Assembly (NCBI RefSeq): GCF_004349135.1
Contig: NZ_SMFN01000003.1
Location: 124,001-188,000 of the forward strand
Direction: 5' to 3'
Source: Flavobacterium sandaracinum
GTDB lineage: Bacteria > Bacteroidota > Bacteroidia > Flavobacteriales > Flavobacteriaceae
Length of the DNA: 64,000 nt
The stretch's first letter is position 1, and the number at the start of each line of letters is the position of its first letter. The position numbers and the translations under genes are program-made. Shown piece by piece: positions 17,204 through 25,299 of the stretch. Under the pieces are notes generated by a model, which saw only the letters and a list, made by a program, of their open reading frames with translations, was not told the origin of the DNA and made no database searches.

Positions 17204-17851
17204 TTATTTTTTGAGTTTATCTTGGTATATTTTTTTCAATTTATCAATTTTGGGTGTGATTACATAACTGCAATATCCTTGAGTTTTGTTCTGGTTATAA
17301 TAGTTTTGATGGTAATCTTCGGCAACATAAAACTTCGTTGCTGATGAAATTTTAGTAACAATTGGTTTTCCAAATGTATTCTCAGTCGTCATCAAAGCGA
17401 TATAATCCTCGGATAATTGTTTCTGGGCTGCATTGTGATAAAATATCTCACTTCTATATTGCGTCCCAATATCATTCCCTTGACGGTTCAACGTTGTGGG
17501 ATCGTGCGTAGCAAAAAATATTTCTAGCAGCTCACCAAAACTAATTTTATTGGGATCAAAAGTAATCTCAATCGCTTCAGCATGGCCTGTATCACCCGTT
17601 CCAATTTCCTGATAAGTAGGATTCACTGTGTTTCCTCCTATATATCCTGAAACCACTTTACTTACTCCATTCAATTCTAAAAAAACTGCTTCTGTACACC
17701 AGAAACAGCCTCCTGCGAAGGTGGCTATTTCTTGTCCGTTTTGTATTTCCATATTTTTTGTCTCTATACTTTTTGGCACCATTATATCTTTTTCTTTTGC
17801 ACAAAATGAAAAAGGCAATAGTGCCAAAAAAACTCCAATTACTTTTCTCAT
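17204..17851 (-). CDS. msrA: Peptide-methionine (S)-S-oxide reductase MsrA, envelope-targeted
   Basis: A 215-aa MsrA. The catalytic motif GGCFWCTEAVF is present with the nucleophilic Cys49 and a nearby Cys52. HDPTTLNRQGNDIGTQYRSEIF and YYNQNKTQGYCSYVITPK complete the fold, the latter carrying a candidate recycling Cys. The N-terminus is a signal sequence ending in a possible lipobox (LLPFSFC, Cys17), so the enzyme probably works in the periplasm as a lipoprotein, repairing oxidised methionine in envelope proteins. No MsrB domain is fused. The divergent gap to the ABC ATPase gene is about 150 bp. Confidence 0.93.
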   Translation of the reverse strand: MRKVIGVFLALLPFSFCAKEKDIMVPKSIETKNMEIQNGQEIATFAGGCFWCTEAVFLELNGVSKVVSGYIGGNTVNPTYQEIGTGDTGHAEAIEITFDPNKISFGELLEIFFATHDPTTLNRQGNDIGTQYRSEIFYHNAAQKQLSEDYIALMTTENTFGKPIVTKISSATKFYVAEDYHQNYYNQNKTQGYCSYVITPKIDKLKKIYQDKLKK

Positions 17852-17997
17852 AATATGTCAATTTGAATCAAATTTATTTAAAAAAGAGCAGGGAATAGAG
17901 CCTATTAACTAAAGTTTATACTTTGTCAAGGCAAAATAATGGGCGTTGCATTTAATAATCATTAAAATCTTTGTTTCTTTGTGAAAATAGTTTCAAA

Positions 17998-18660
17998 ATG
18001 ATACAAGCCAAAAATCTACATAAATATTACGATCAACTGCATGTTTTAAAAGGGGTTGATTTACATATTAAGCAAGGTGAAATAGTCTCTATAGTTGGCG
18101 CTTCCGGTGCTGGAAAAACGACGCTTTTGCAAATTCTTGGTACCTTGGACCAACCAACAGTCGGAAATGGAATTGAATTGCGCATCAACAATGAAGATAT
18201 TCTGACGATGAATGACAAAACCTTATCAAAATTCAGAAACTTGAATTTAGGATTTATATTCCAGTTTCACCAGTTACTACCGGAATTTACCGCCTTGGAA
18301 AATGTGTGTATTCCCGCTTTCATTGCCAATAAACCCAAACAGGAAACAGAGACCGAAGCTAAAAAATTATTAGCTTATTTAGGGCTCTCGCATCGCATTA
18401 ACCATAAACCCAATGAGCTTTCTGGTGGAGAGCAACAACGGGTGGCAGTGGCCAGGGCGCTGATAAATAAACCCGCTATTATTTTTGCTGATGAACCTTC
18501 AGGAAATCTCGACACGGCTTCTGCTGAAAATTTACATCAATTGTTTTTTAAATTACGAGATGAGTTAGGTCAAACTTTTGTGATTGTGACACACAATGAA
18601 GAGTTAGCCAATATGGCCGACAGAAAACTGGTAATGGTAGATGGTTTAATTAGCACTTAA
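17998..18660 (+). CDS. lolD: ABC transporter ATPase, LolD type
   Basis: A 220-aa ATP-binding subunit. I start at the ATG at 17998 ([20 protein letters not shown]), the usual LolD/MacB-type N-terminus; an upstream in-frame codon at 17971 adds an unconserved tail. Walker A is GASGAGKTT (about 34-42), the signature motif is [15 protein letters not shown], Walker B is [12 protein letters not shown], and the switch His is in [23 protein letters not shown] is characteristic of the LolD/FtsE/MacB branch. With a LolC/E-type permease encoded elsewhere it would extract lipoproteins from the inner membrane. A truncated TIGR02757 gene follows 68 bp downstream. Confidence 0.85.
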   Translation: MIQAKNLHKYYDQLHVLKGVDLHIKQGEIVSIVGASGAGKTTLLQILGTLDQPTVGNGIELRINNEDILTMNDKTLSKFRNLNLGFIFQFHQLLPEFTALENVCIPAFIANKPKQETETEAKKLLAYLGLSHRINHKPNELSGGEQQRVAVARALINKPAIIFADEPSGNLDTASAENLHQLFFKLRDELGQTFVIVTHNEELANMADRKLVMVDGLIST

Positions 18661-18728
18661 AAAGTTTAAAGTTTCAGGTTTAAAATTCATTTGAAACGAG
18701 AACCACTTTAAACATTAAACTTTAAATA

Positions 18729-18962
18729 ATGAATCCATCGGAGCTTAAAGATTTCCTTGACGAAAAAGTCCTGCAATACAACACACTTGATTTCATAGAA
18801 AGTGATCCAGTCCAAATTCCGCATTTGTTTTCGCAAAAAGAAGATATCGAAATAGCGGGATTTTTGAGCGCGACAATCGCTTGGGGAAACCGAACAATGA
18901 TCATTAAAAATTCACAAGATGACTATTATTTGGGCAATCGACTATGTAGTAATAATTCCTGA
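18729..18962 (+). pseudogene. Truncated copy of the TIGR02757 gene
   Basis: The first 63 codons or so correspond to the N-terminus of the full-length gene at 22278. Bases 18752-18916 match 22301-22465 at 163 of 165 positions, the two differences being synonymous. After the shared TTCACA the sequence diverges and ends in an unrelated 15-codon tail with a stop at 18962. The first 23 bases differ (MNPSELKD against MTTLELKS) although the reading frame and length are the same, as if they came from a different allele. It is a broken gene left behind when the pectate lyase segment entered, and is probably non-functional. Confidence 0.85.
18752..18916. repeat. 165-bp direct repeat, left copy
   Basis: Near-identical (163/165) to 22301-22465. 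Together the two copies bracket a 3.4-kb segment that holds only the pectate lyase gene and its control region. The repeat is part of a coding sequence, not a transposon end. Confidence 0.9.
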
Positions 18963-19135
18963 AGTACGAAAAAATAATATTTGATTCCGATAACAGTACT
19001 GAAACTAGTTGTTCAGTCGGTTTAATTTCCTTTTATTACTATTATTTCATATAGCAAAGGAAATATAAATTGAAATAAACATTATACCCTAATTATCTTT
19101 TTTCCCTCCTTTTTTAATTAATTTTAAAACAATTA

Positions 19136-19148
19136 CAATCGATTACAT
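19136..19148. promoter_or_regulatory. LacI-like palindromic site 1
   Basis: CAATCGATTACAT, with the perfect palindrome AATCGATT and a central CG as in many LacI-family operators. Repeated exactly 307 bp downstream. Confidence 0.4.
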
Positions 19149-19442
19149 TTTAATTTTAATGTTGTAAGTAAATAATGCAATATTAAAATAGACAATTATT
19201 AATCCAAAAAAAAAAGAACAAACTTCAGTCTGTCGTAAATCATATAAATATACAATAATTAAAAATAATTCTTTCTTAACCCTTTTTATTATTGACTTAA
19301 ATTAAAATAATCAAGTAAACAAATTAAAAATTTTATTAGAAATAAAAAAATTAAATCTATATTTTATCCAACATAAAAAAAAGAGAAATCATTATTTTTT
19401 TTATAAATATTTGCAAAATAATAATTTTATTATACATTAGCG

Positions 19443-19455
19443 CAATCGATTACAT
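19443..19455. promoter_or_regulatory. LacI-like palindromic site 2
   Basis: The second exact copy of CAATCGATTACAT ends 12 bp before the pectate lyase ATG. A protein bound there could block transcription or translation initiation. The pair could allow looping. Confidence 0.4.
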
Positions 19456-19467
19456 AAAATTCTAATT

Positions 19468-22020
19468 ATGAAAAAATTATTACTTTTTATTACCATCTTA
19501 TTGGCCTCATTAAACTCTTGGTCAAATGTTACAATTAATGAAACTGGAGGATGGTTAGAGTCTGCTTTTGTGAAATGGGCTCCCGTTTCAGGAGCTGACA
19601 GTTACAATGTTTATTATACAGGTGTTGGTCAAATCGATAAGAAAATCGAAACACAGCTTATTCGCAGTTATGGCAGTTATTTTCGTGCCGATGTATTAGG
19701 ACTAGTTCCAGGAAATTATACCATCACAGTCAAACCTGTAACGGCAAATGTTGAAGGTACAGGGACTACAACTGGTACCATAATCGTTTCAACTCATGAC
19801 CGTACCGGTTTTGCTTTTGAAGGCGGTCGAGTTCCTGGTGGTTACAAAGCAGACGGTTCTCCTAAAACTGGAGCTGTAATTCTTTATATTACACAAAACA
19901 CAAAAAATACAATTTCAATGAACATTACCGGTGCTAGTGTAAATCCTTGTGTTGGCTTGCAAAATATTTTGTATGCAATTAAAAAAGGCAAAGATACTCG
20001 ACCATTTATAATCCGTTTGATAGGTAATATTACTGATATGACTGTAATGGAAGGTGGTGATGTAACTATTGAAAACGCTAACAATGTCAACAGTTATCTA
20101 ACTTTAGAAGGAGTTGGTGATGACGCTGTTGGTAATGGATGGGGAGTACGTCTTAAATCAGCATCAAATATTGAGGTTAGAAATCTTGGATTAATGAACT
20201 GCAACAGCACTGCAGGTGACAACATTGGAATGCAACAAAATAATGACCATATTTGGATTCATAATAACGATATTTTTTACGGTAACGCAGGTAGTGATGC
20301 AGATCAAATTAAAGGAGATGGCGCATTAGACAATAAAACTTCAACTTATTGTACGTTCTCCTACAATCACTTTTGGGACAGCGGAAAAGCGAGTCTTTTA
20401 GGTTTAAGCGAAGGAACAACGGTTGGGTTGTATGTGACTTATCATCATAACTGGTTCGATCACTCAGATTCTCGCCACCCTCGTGTTCGTTACTACTCAG
20501 CACATATTTATAACAATTATTTTGATGGGATTTCTAAATACGGATCAGGTTCTACTAATGGATCGTCTTTGTTTGTAGAAGGTAACTATTTTCGTAATAG
20601 TAAATACCCAATGTTGACCTCTATGCAAGGTACTGATATATGGGATGAAGCAAATCAAAAGAATAATGCTGGCACAATGGGAACTTTCTCTGGTGAAGCC
20701 GGCGGAACTATCAAGGCTTTCAACAATACTTTTGATGCAGATATCGCCACTAATAATATGCGTTTTGTTGCTTATGGCGACCCTAATCCACTCTATAATA
20801 TTGCAGGCAAAATTAGTTCAACCATCGATTTTGATGCTTTTGTACCAACTAATCGTGGTGACCAGGTACCCGCTACTGTTAAATCGTTTTTAGGAGCAAA
20901 TACACACAACAACTTTGATACTGATCCAAATTTATACGTTAAAAATTTAGTCATTGATGAACCTGCAGTAGCCAAAACAAAAGTAATGCAATATTCAGGA
21001 CGGGTTTCGGGTGGAGATTTAAAATGGATATTTAACAATACTGTTGATGATAAGTCATATGCTGTTATTTTGGGACTAAAAAATGCCCTTACTAACTATT
21101 CATCAAATATGGTGGCCATACAAGGCGAAACAGTAGTTGCTGTTAGTAGTCAAACCCTAGCTTCTGGCACAGACAATAACCAAACCGTGGCCTCAAATAC
21201 AGCCATTGAGTCAATGATTTTTAATTGGGGCGGAGATGCAACCGATGCAACTGTGAGCGGGCTACCTTCATCAGGAATTAGTTTTATTAAAGATATTCCA
21301 ACCAAGACAATTACTATATCTGGAACTCCTACTGCTAATGTTTCTTTCTCCATTATTACGAGTGGTACAGCAGGTACACCAGCATCAGCTTCAGGAAGTA
21401 TTTTAATTGCCGGAACTATTCCAAGTGACGAAATTCATAATTTTACAACATCCGGAAAAGTTAGTAATTTTTACACTATTGCAGGAAATATGAATTCCAC
21501 GGCCGGAATGGTTACATATGATGGTTTAACATTAACTGCACGTTTGAAAATAGAGTCTTCAACATCAATTACATATACTACGACAGCAGTGTCAACCCTG
21601 ACTTTAGTATTCGATGCTACTTTTACAGGAAAAGTTAAACTTAACGGAGTATCTTATGCTGCGAATGCTGGAATAGTTACCATTCCATCAGTTCCTTCGG
21701 GATTAAACACTATCCTAAAAACAGATACTGCAAATCTTTTTTATATTAAAACTATATTTAATAATACATTAGGATTAGCACAAAATGCAGAATTATTAAA
21801 ATTGACCTTGTATCCTAACCCCGTAACAAATACTCTATTCTTAAATTCACTCAACCAGAAAATAGAAAAAGTAGAAATTTATAGTATAACAGGGGCTTTA
21901 GTTAAAAGTATAGAAAAAGATGTAGATGCTATCGATGTGAGCAATCTAAACATTGGCAGTTATTTGGTTAAAGTGAGTACAGATCAAGGTACATCCACCA
22001 AAAGAATTATTAAAAAATAA
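19468..22020 (+). CDS. Secreted pectate lyase (PL1 family) with type IX sorting domain
   Basis: An 850-aa protein. It has a signal peptide (MKKLLLFITILLASLNSWS), then an Fn3-like beta domain (about 25-110), then a PL1-type parallel beta-helix lyase (about 115-480). Landmarks of PL1 are NDHIWIHNNDIFYG, TFSYNHFWDSGKASLLG and VTYHHNWFDHSDSRHPRVR, with the Arg-rich catalytic motif at residues 336-341. An Ig-like and jelly-roll-like stretch follows, and residues about 779-850 (LYPNPVTN onward, ending KRIIKK) form a type A T9SS sorting domain. It would cleave de-esterified pectin by beta-elimination at the cell surface or outside. The gene is isolated, with its own control region and terminator, inside a duplicated host gene. 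Confidence 0.93.
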   Translation: MKKLLLFITILLASLNSWSNVTINETGGWLESAFVKWAPVSGADSYNVYYTGVGQIDKKIETQLIRSYGSYFRADVLGLVPGNYTITVKPVTANVEGTGTTTGTIIVSTHDRTGFAFEGGRVPGGYKADGSPKTGAVILYITQNTKNTISMNITGASVNPCVGLQNILYAIKKGKDTRPFIIRLIGNITDMTVMEGGDVTIENANNVNSYLTLEGVGDDAVGNGWGVRLKSASNIEVRNLGLMNCNSTAGDNIGMQQNNDHIWIHNNDIFYGNAGSDADQIKGDGALDNKTSTYCTFSYNHFWDSGKASLLGLSEGTTVGLYVTYHHNWFDHSDSRHPRVRYYSAHIYNNYFDGISKYGSGSTNGSSLFVEGNYFRNSKYPMLTSMQGTDIWDEANQKNNAGTMGTFSGEAGGTIKAFNNTFDADIATNNMRFVAYGDPNPLYNIAGKISSTIDFDAFVPTNRGDQVPATVKSFLGANTHNNFDTDPNLYVKNLVIDEPAVAKTKVMQYSGRVSGGDLKWIFNNTVDDKSYAVILGLKNALTNYSSNMVAIQGETVVAVSSQTLASGTDNNQTVASNTAIESMIFNWGGDATDATVSGLPSSGISFIKDIPTKTITISGTPTANVSFSIITSGTAGTPASASGSILIAGTIPSDEIHNFTTSGKVSNFYTIAGNMNSTAGMVTYDGLTLTARLKIESSTSITYTTTAVSTLTLVFDATFTGKVKLNGVSYAANAGIVTIPSVPSGLNTILKTDTANLFYIKTIFNNTLGLAQNAELLKLTLYPNPVTNTLFLNSLNQKIEKVEIYSITGALVKSIEKDVDAIDVSNLNIGSYLVKVSTDQGTSTKRIIKK

Positions 22021-22042
22021 ATCTGAATAAATTCTAAATACC

Positions 22043-22080
22043 AACCTCGTTTAATGCAATTTAAACGAGGTTTTTTTTAT
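22043..22080 (+). terminator. Intrinsic terminator of the pectate lyase gene
   Basis: A 12-bp perfect stem (AACCTCGTTTAA at 22043-22054, TTAAACGAGGTT at 22061-22072) with a 6-nt loop and a run of Ts. Confidence 0.92.
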
Positions 22081-22277
22081 AAACATTTATTGGTTCTGTT
22101 GAAATTTACCAAAATATGTACTTATGTCTAAAAACGTTTTTACAAAATTCCTCTTCAAAGAAGTTCAAAACTCCTATATTTACTTCCAATAAACTACAAC
22201 AAGAATCTCTTTGCGATTTTTAAACGAATTGATTTTTTCGGGTAATTTAACAAATTTGCATTATCTGTTCCAAAATT

Positions 22278-23042
22278 ATGACAACCCTAGAACTCAAATC
22301 TTTCCTTGACGAAAAAGTCCTGCAATACAACACACTCGACTTCATAGAAAGTGATCCAGTCCAAATTCCGCATTTGTTTTCGCAAAAAGAAGATATCGAA
22401 ATAGCGGGATTTTTGAGCGCGACAATCGCTTGGGGAAACCGAACAATGATCATTAAAAATTCACATCGTATGATGGATTTAATGGGAAATGCGCCGTATG
22501 ATTTTGTCATGTCACATACTTCAACTGATTTGGAACGAATGGAAACTTTTGTTCACCGCACTTTTAACGGAATAGATTTTACCACTTTTATTAAAAGTTT
22601 ACAACACATTTACACGAATCATGGCGGTTTAGAAACGGTTTTTAGCAAACATCAGGAAACCCATTCGATGCAAAAAAGCATCTATGAATTCAAGAAAATA
22701 TTTTTCGAAATTCCACATCAGTACAGAACCCAAAAACACATATCGGATCCGCTGAATAATTCCGCAGCAAAACGAATCAACATGTACCTACGGTGGATGA
22801 TTCGACAAGACAATAAAGGGGTTGATTTAGGAATTTGGAAAAGTATTTCTCCCGCTTCCCTGTCCTGCCCATTAGATGTACATTCAGGAAATGTGGCACG
22901 AAAATTAGGACTACTGACTAGAAAGCAAAATGATGGAAAAGCAGTCGCAGAATTAGACTTGCAACTTCGAAAATTAGATAGTATAGATCCTGTTAAATAT
23001 GACTTTGCTTTGTTTGGCTTAGGAGTATTTGAGGGTTTTTAG
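22278..23042 (+). CDS. TIGR02757 family protein (full-length copy)
   Basis: A 254-aa protein of the TIGR02757/DUF2400 family, widespread in Bacteroidota and of unknown function. Recognisable stretches are DFIESDPVQIPHLFSQKEDIEIAGFLSA split by AWGNR, then AAKRINMYLRWMIRQD and WKSISPASLSCPLDVHSGNVARKLGL. It is cytosolic with no membrane helix. It is the intact partner of the truncated copy at 18729. Its 5' 23 bases and upstream region differ from that copy, and a near-consensus CAAATTTG box lies about 25 bp upstream, so it appears to have gained its own promoter. The relation suggests the ancestral gene directly followed lolD. Confidence 0.9.
   Translation: MTTLELKSFLDEKVLQYNTLDFIESDPVQIPHLFSQKEDIEIAGFLSATIAWGNRTMIIKNSHRMMDLMGNAPYDFVMSHTSTDLERMETFVHRTFNGIDFTTFIKSLQHIYTNHGGLETVFSKHQETHSMQKSIYEFKKIFFEIPHQYRTQKHISDPLNNSAAKRINMYLRWMIRQDNKGVDLGIWKSISPASLSCPLDVHSGNVARKLGLLTRKQNDGKAVAELDLQLRKLDSIDPVKYDFALFGLGVFEGF
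22301..22465. repeat. 165-bp direct repeat, right copy
   Basis: Lies inside the intact TIGR02757 gene; partner of 18752-18916, with two synonymous differences. Confidence 0.9.
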
Positions 23043-23793
23043 TACACTAAAGGGACTTTTTAGTTTTTATATCACTATTATATCTATCTTTATACCATAT
23101 AGTTGCTGTACAATAGTCCCCACTACTGTAATTGTGACATATGTATTTACAAAATTTAACTTAAATTTAACAAAAACATGAAAACCTACTTATGTCTTTT
23201 GCTACGAAATAGTATTACGTTCAATAGTCTTTTTCGTCCCCAATCAAATCACTCTCAGACCGGATTAAAAGATTCAATTTTCTGGTTTAATCTTCCCGAT
23301 GATCTGAGGATAAATTTCATAAAACTTCTTTTTCTTTTTTCACTCGTACATGCTAATAATCTACCGTTATTTATGAATCCTATTTGTGTAAACAAATAGT
23401 CATCTCACTATTCTGAATATTATTTATTCTATGTAAAATCCTTTAAATTCTTTACTAAGAGAACAATAACGGTATAATGAATAGTGTATCCCTATTTACA
23501 AAACAAGAAATAGTTCGTGTTTTGATGCACGTTGGATTAATATGAACTTTGGTGTTAAATCACTGAAATCAACTCGCCAAAACCAACAGAGGTAATTTTG
23601 CGTAAGTACAATGTTTCGTATAGTGTAATTAGAGTTCATGAGCATAAAATAAAAAATAGTAAAATTAAAGCTATGGTAAAAATTTATTTTGATTAAAAAT
23701 CATAAGAAAAATGGCAGAAAGCCTTAAACATTTACCAACAACCTACTTAAAATTAATATTTTTGCTTTCGCAAAAAAACAAAGCTAATCTAAT
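23043..23793 (+). other. 750-bp spacer with probable decayed coding sequence
   Basis: No convincing intact gene. A 73-codon ORF at 23178-23399 has no family resemblance and an improbable composition. Around 23559-23694 one frame reads about 45 codons with a plausible protein-like composition (containing SPKPTEVILRKYNVSY) but without a start codon, and an overlapping frame just upstream also reads briefly open. This looks like a gene remnant broken by frameshift. The 3' end holds the promoter of the receiver gene. Confidence 0.4.
23757..23764 (+). promoter_or_regulatory. Promoter -7 element of cassette 1
   Basis: TATTTTTG fits TANNTTTG and lies 29 bp before the receiver-gene ATG at 23794. The -33 element is weak. 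Confidence 0.45.
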
Positions 23794-24162
23794 ATGAATA
23801 GTGCTAAAAAAATAGTTCTCGCTGAAGATAACTCGATGCTTTCGATGTTGCTTAAATTCAAGTTAGAAAAAGAAGGATATTCCCTTTTTATAGCGGAGAA
23901 TGGCAAGAAAACAATTGAATTAATTGAAGAACATAATCCGGAATTAATATTAACAGACATTATGATGCCTTTTGTAAGCGGATTAGAAGTAATCAGTCAT
24001 GTAAGAAATAAATTAAATCTACTTACTCCTATTGTTGTTTTTTCAGCCGCAGGACAAGAGAAAATTGTTCTTAAAGCATTTGATCTAGGCGCTACTGATT
24101 TCATGAGTAAACCTTTGAGTCCAAACGAACTAGTACTCAGGGTAAAACGCTTATTGCCTTAA
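23794..24162 (+). CDS. Stand-alone receiver-domain response regulator, cassette 1
   Basis: A 122-aa protein consisting only of a CheY-like receiver. The acidic pocket is AEDN near residue 10-13, the phospho-acceptor Asp is in LTDIMMP, the switch Ser in VFSAAG and the conserved Lys in MSKPLSP. The C-terminus PNELVLRVKRLLP is almost identical to that of the receiver at 36501. There is no output domain and no histidine kinase nearby, so it must act by protein contact or in a phosphorelay. It opens the cassette and lies 31 bp before the HEAT protein gene. I infer that it controls the synthase complex, possibly by binding the HEAT protein; this is untested. Confidence 0.9.
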   Translation: MNSAKKIVLAEDNSMLSMLLKFKLEKEGYSLFIAENGKKTIELIEEHNPELILTDIMMPFVSGLEVISHVRNKLNLLTPIVVFSAAGQEKIVLKAFDLGATDFMSKPLSPNELVLRVKRLLP

Positions 24163-24193
24163 TAGTACGGATGAATTACCCCTGAGTTTAACT

Positions 24194-25297
24194 ATGAATA
24201 CCTCCATTTTTTTGATTGACTATTTTAATGATTCACCACCTATCATTCAAGCAGCTTGGATAATAAGTGGTCTGTTTTTCATATTAATTAGTGGCCTAAT
24301 TCTTTATTTGAAATATTTAAGAAGCTATCTAAGAAAAAAAGAAAAAATCACTGCTGCGTATGAGCAAGAATACGAATATGCTCTTATCACTTATCTTTAT
24401 GCTGGAAATGAAGAAGAAGCAATCAGCTTAGAACAACAAGCGATTATTGATTTATTAAAAAATTATGCAAAAGATCCTTTTAAAAGAAAAATTTTAATTG
24501 CAGTTTTGGTCAAGTTGAAAAATGAAATCTCAGGTGAAGTTGCTGAGTCTATCCAATATCTTTATTATCAAACGGAACTTGTAGATTATGCTTTATCTCG
24601 ATTAAGTCATAAAAAATGGTTTGTGATTGCCAAAGGAATCCGAGAATTAAAACAATTTCAGATAAAGGAAGCTTATGATCAAGTAATAATTCACCTAAAT
24701 CATCCTAGACCAGAAGTCCGAAAGGAGATGCAATTGTATATGGTCAATTTATTTGATTTTGAAGGACTTACTTTTTTAGATTTATTAGAAACACCACTTT
24801 CAGAATGGGATCAGATTCAACTATTAGAAGTACTGCAAAAATTAGAAAATCAAAATATTTCTTGCAGCACCTCTTGGCTGCAATCTTCTAATGACTCAGT
24901 GATTCTTTTTGCGCTAAAATTAGCCAAAATTTACAATCAATTAGAAGGAAAAAACGAGATCATGCAGTTGTTGCACCATATCAATAAAGAAGTAAGGCTA
25001 GAGGCCATTGATGTATTGAGCTATTTAAACGTATTAGAAGCCAAAGAAATTTTAAAATTGGATTTACAAAAACGCAGTGAAGAAGAGCAGATCGCTTTTT
25101 TTAAAATGATGGAAAATTTATACGAAAGTAATGACGAATCCTTTATAATGAAATATATCCATGATGACGTTTTTGAAATTAAGGTTGTAGCCTTGAAAAT
25201 TTTAAAAATAGTCAATAGAGAAAAATTTAGTACTTTAAAAAGCGAATCCTCTGAAGGTTCATTTCTGAAAATCGTTAATTTTATAGAAAAAAATTAA
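24194..25297 (+). CDS. Single-pass membrane protein with HEAT-like repeats, cassette 1
   Basis: A 367-aa protein. One membrane helix lies at about 18-42 (WIISGLFFILISGLILYL), followed by a basic stretch and then roughly 300 residues of alpha-helical repeats of HEAT/PBS-lyase character, for example HPRPEVRKEMQLYMVNLF and HINKEVRLEAIDVLSYL. The helical array should face the cytosol. Its stop codon is 2 bp from the start of the GT2 gene, so the two are translated as a pair. A second HEAT/GT2 pair occurs at 30466. HEAT arrays bind proteins, so I infer a scaffold or regulatory subunit of the glycosyltransferase, with the receiver protein as a possible ligand. Confidence 0.8.
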   Translation: MNTSIFLIDYFNDSPPIIQAAWIISGLFFILISGLILYLKYLRSYLRKKEKITAAYEQEYEYALITYLYAGNEEEAISLEQQAIIDLLKNYAKDPFKRKILIAVLVKLKNEISGEVAESIQYLYYQTELVDYALSRLSHKKWFVIAKGIRELKQFQIKEAYDQVIIHLNHPRPEVRKEMQLYMVNLFDFEGLTFLDLLETPLSEWDQIQLLEVLQKLENQNISCSTSWLQSSNDSVILFALKLAKIYNQLEGKNEIMQLLHHINKEVRLEAIDVLSYLNVLEAKEILKLDLQKRSEEEQIAFFKMMENLYESNDESFIMKYIHDDVFEIKVVALKILKIVNREKFSTLKSESSEGSFLKIVNFIEKN

Positions 25298-25299
25298 GC

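Larger units (their letters stand above)
18963..19467 (+). promoter_or_regulatory. AT-rich control region of the pectate lyase gene
   Basis: About 500 bp without a credible ORF, richer in A and T than the flanking genes. It carries two copies of a 13-bp site (19136-19148 and 19443-19455) and long A/T runs. Such a long leader in front of a carbohydrate-active enzyme gene suggests regulated expression. No RNA structure stands out. Confidence 0.5.

Noticed and set aside
23178-23399. 73-codon ORF after the TIGR02757 gene
   Set aside because: Odd composition, no family resemblance, no promoter or neighbour support.
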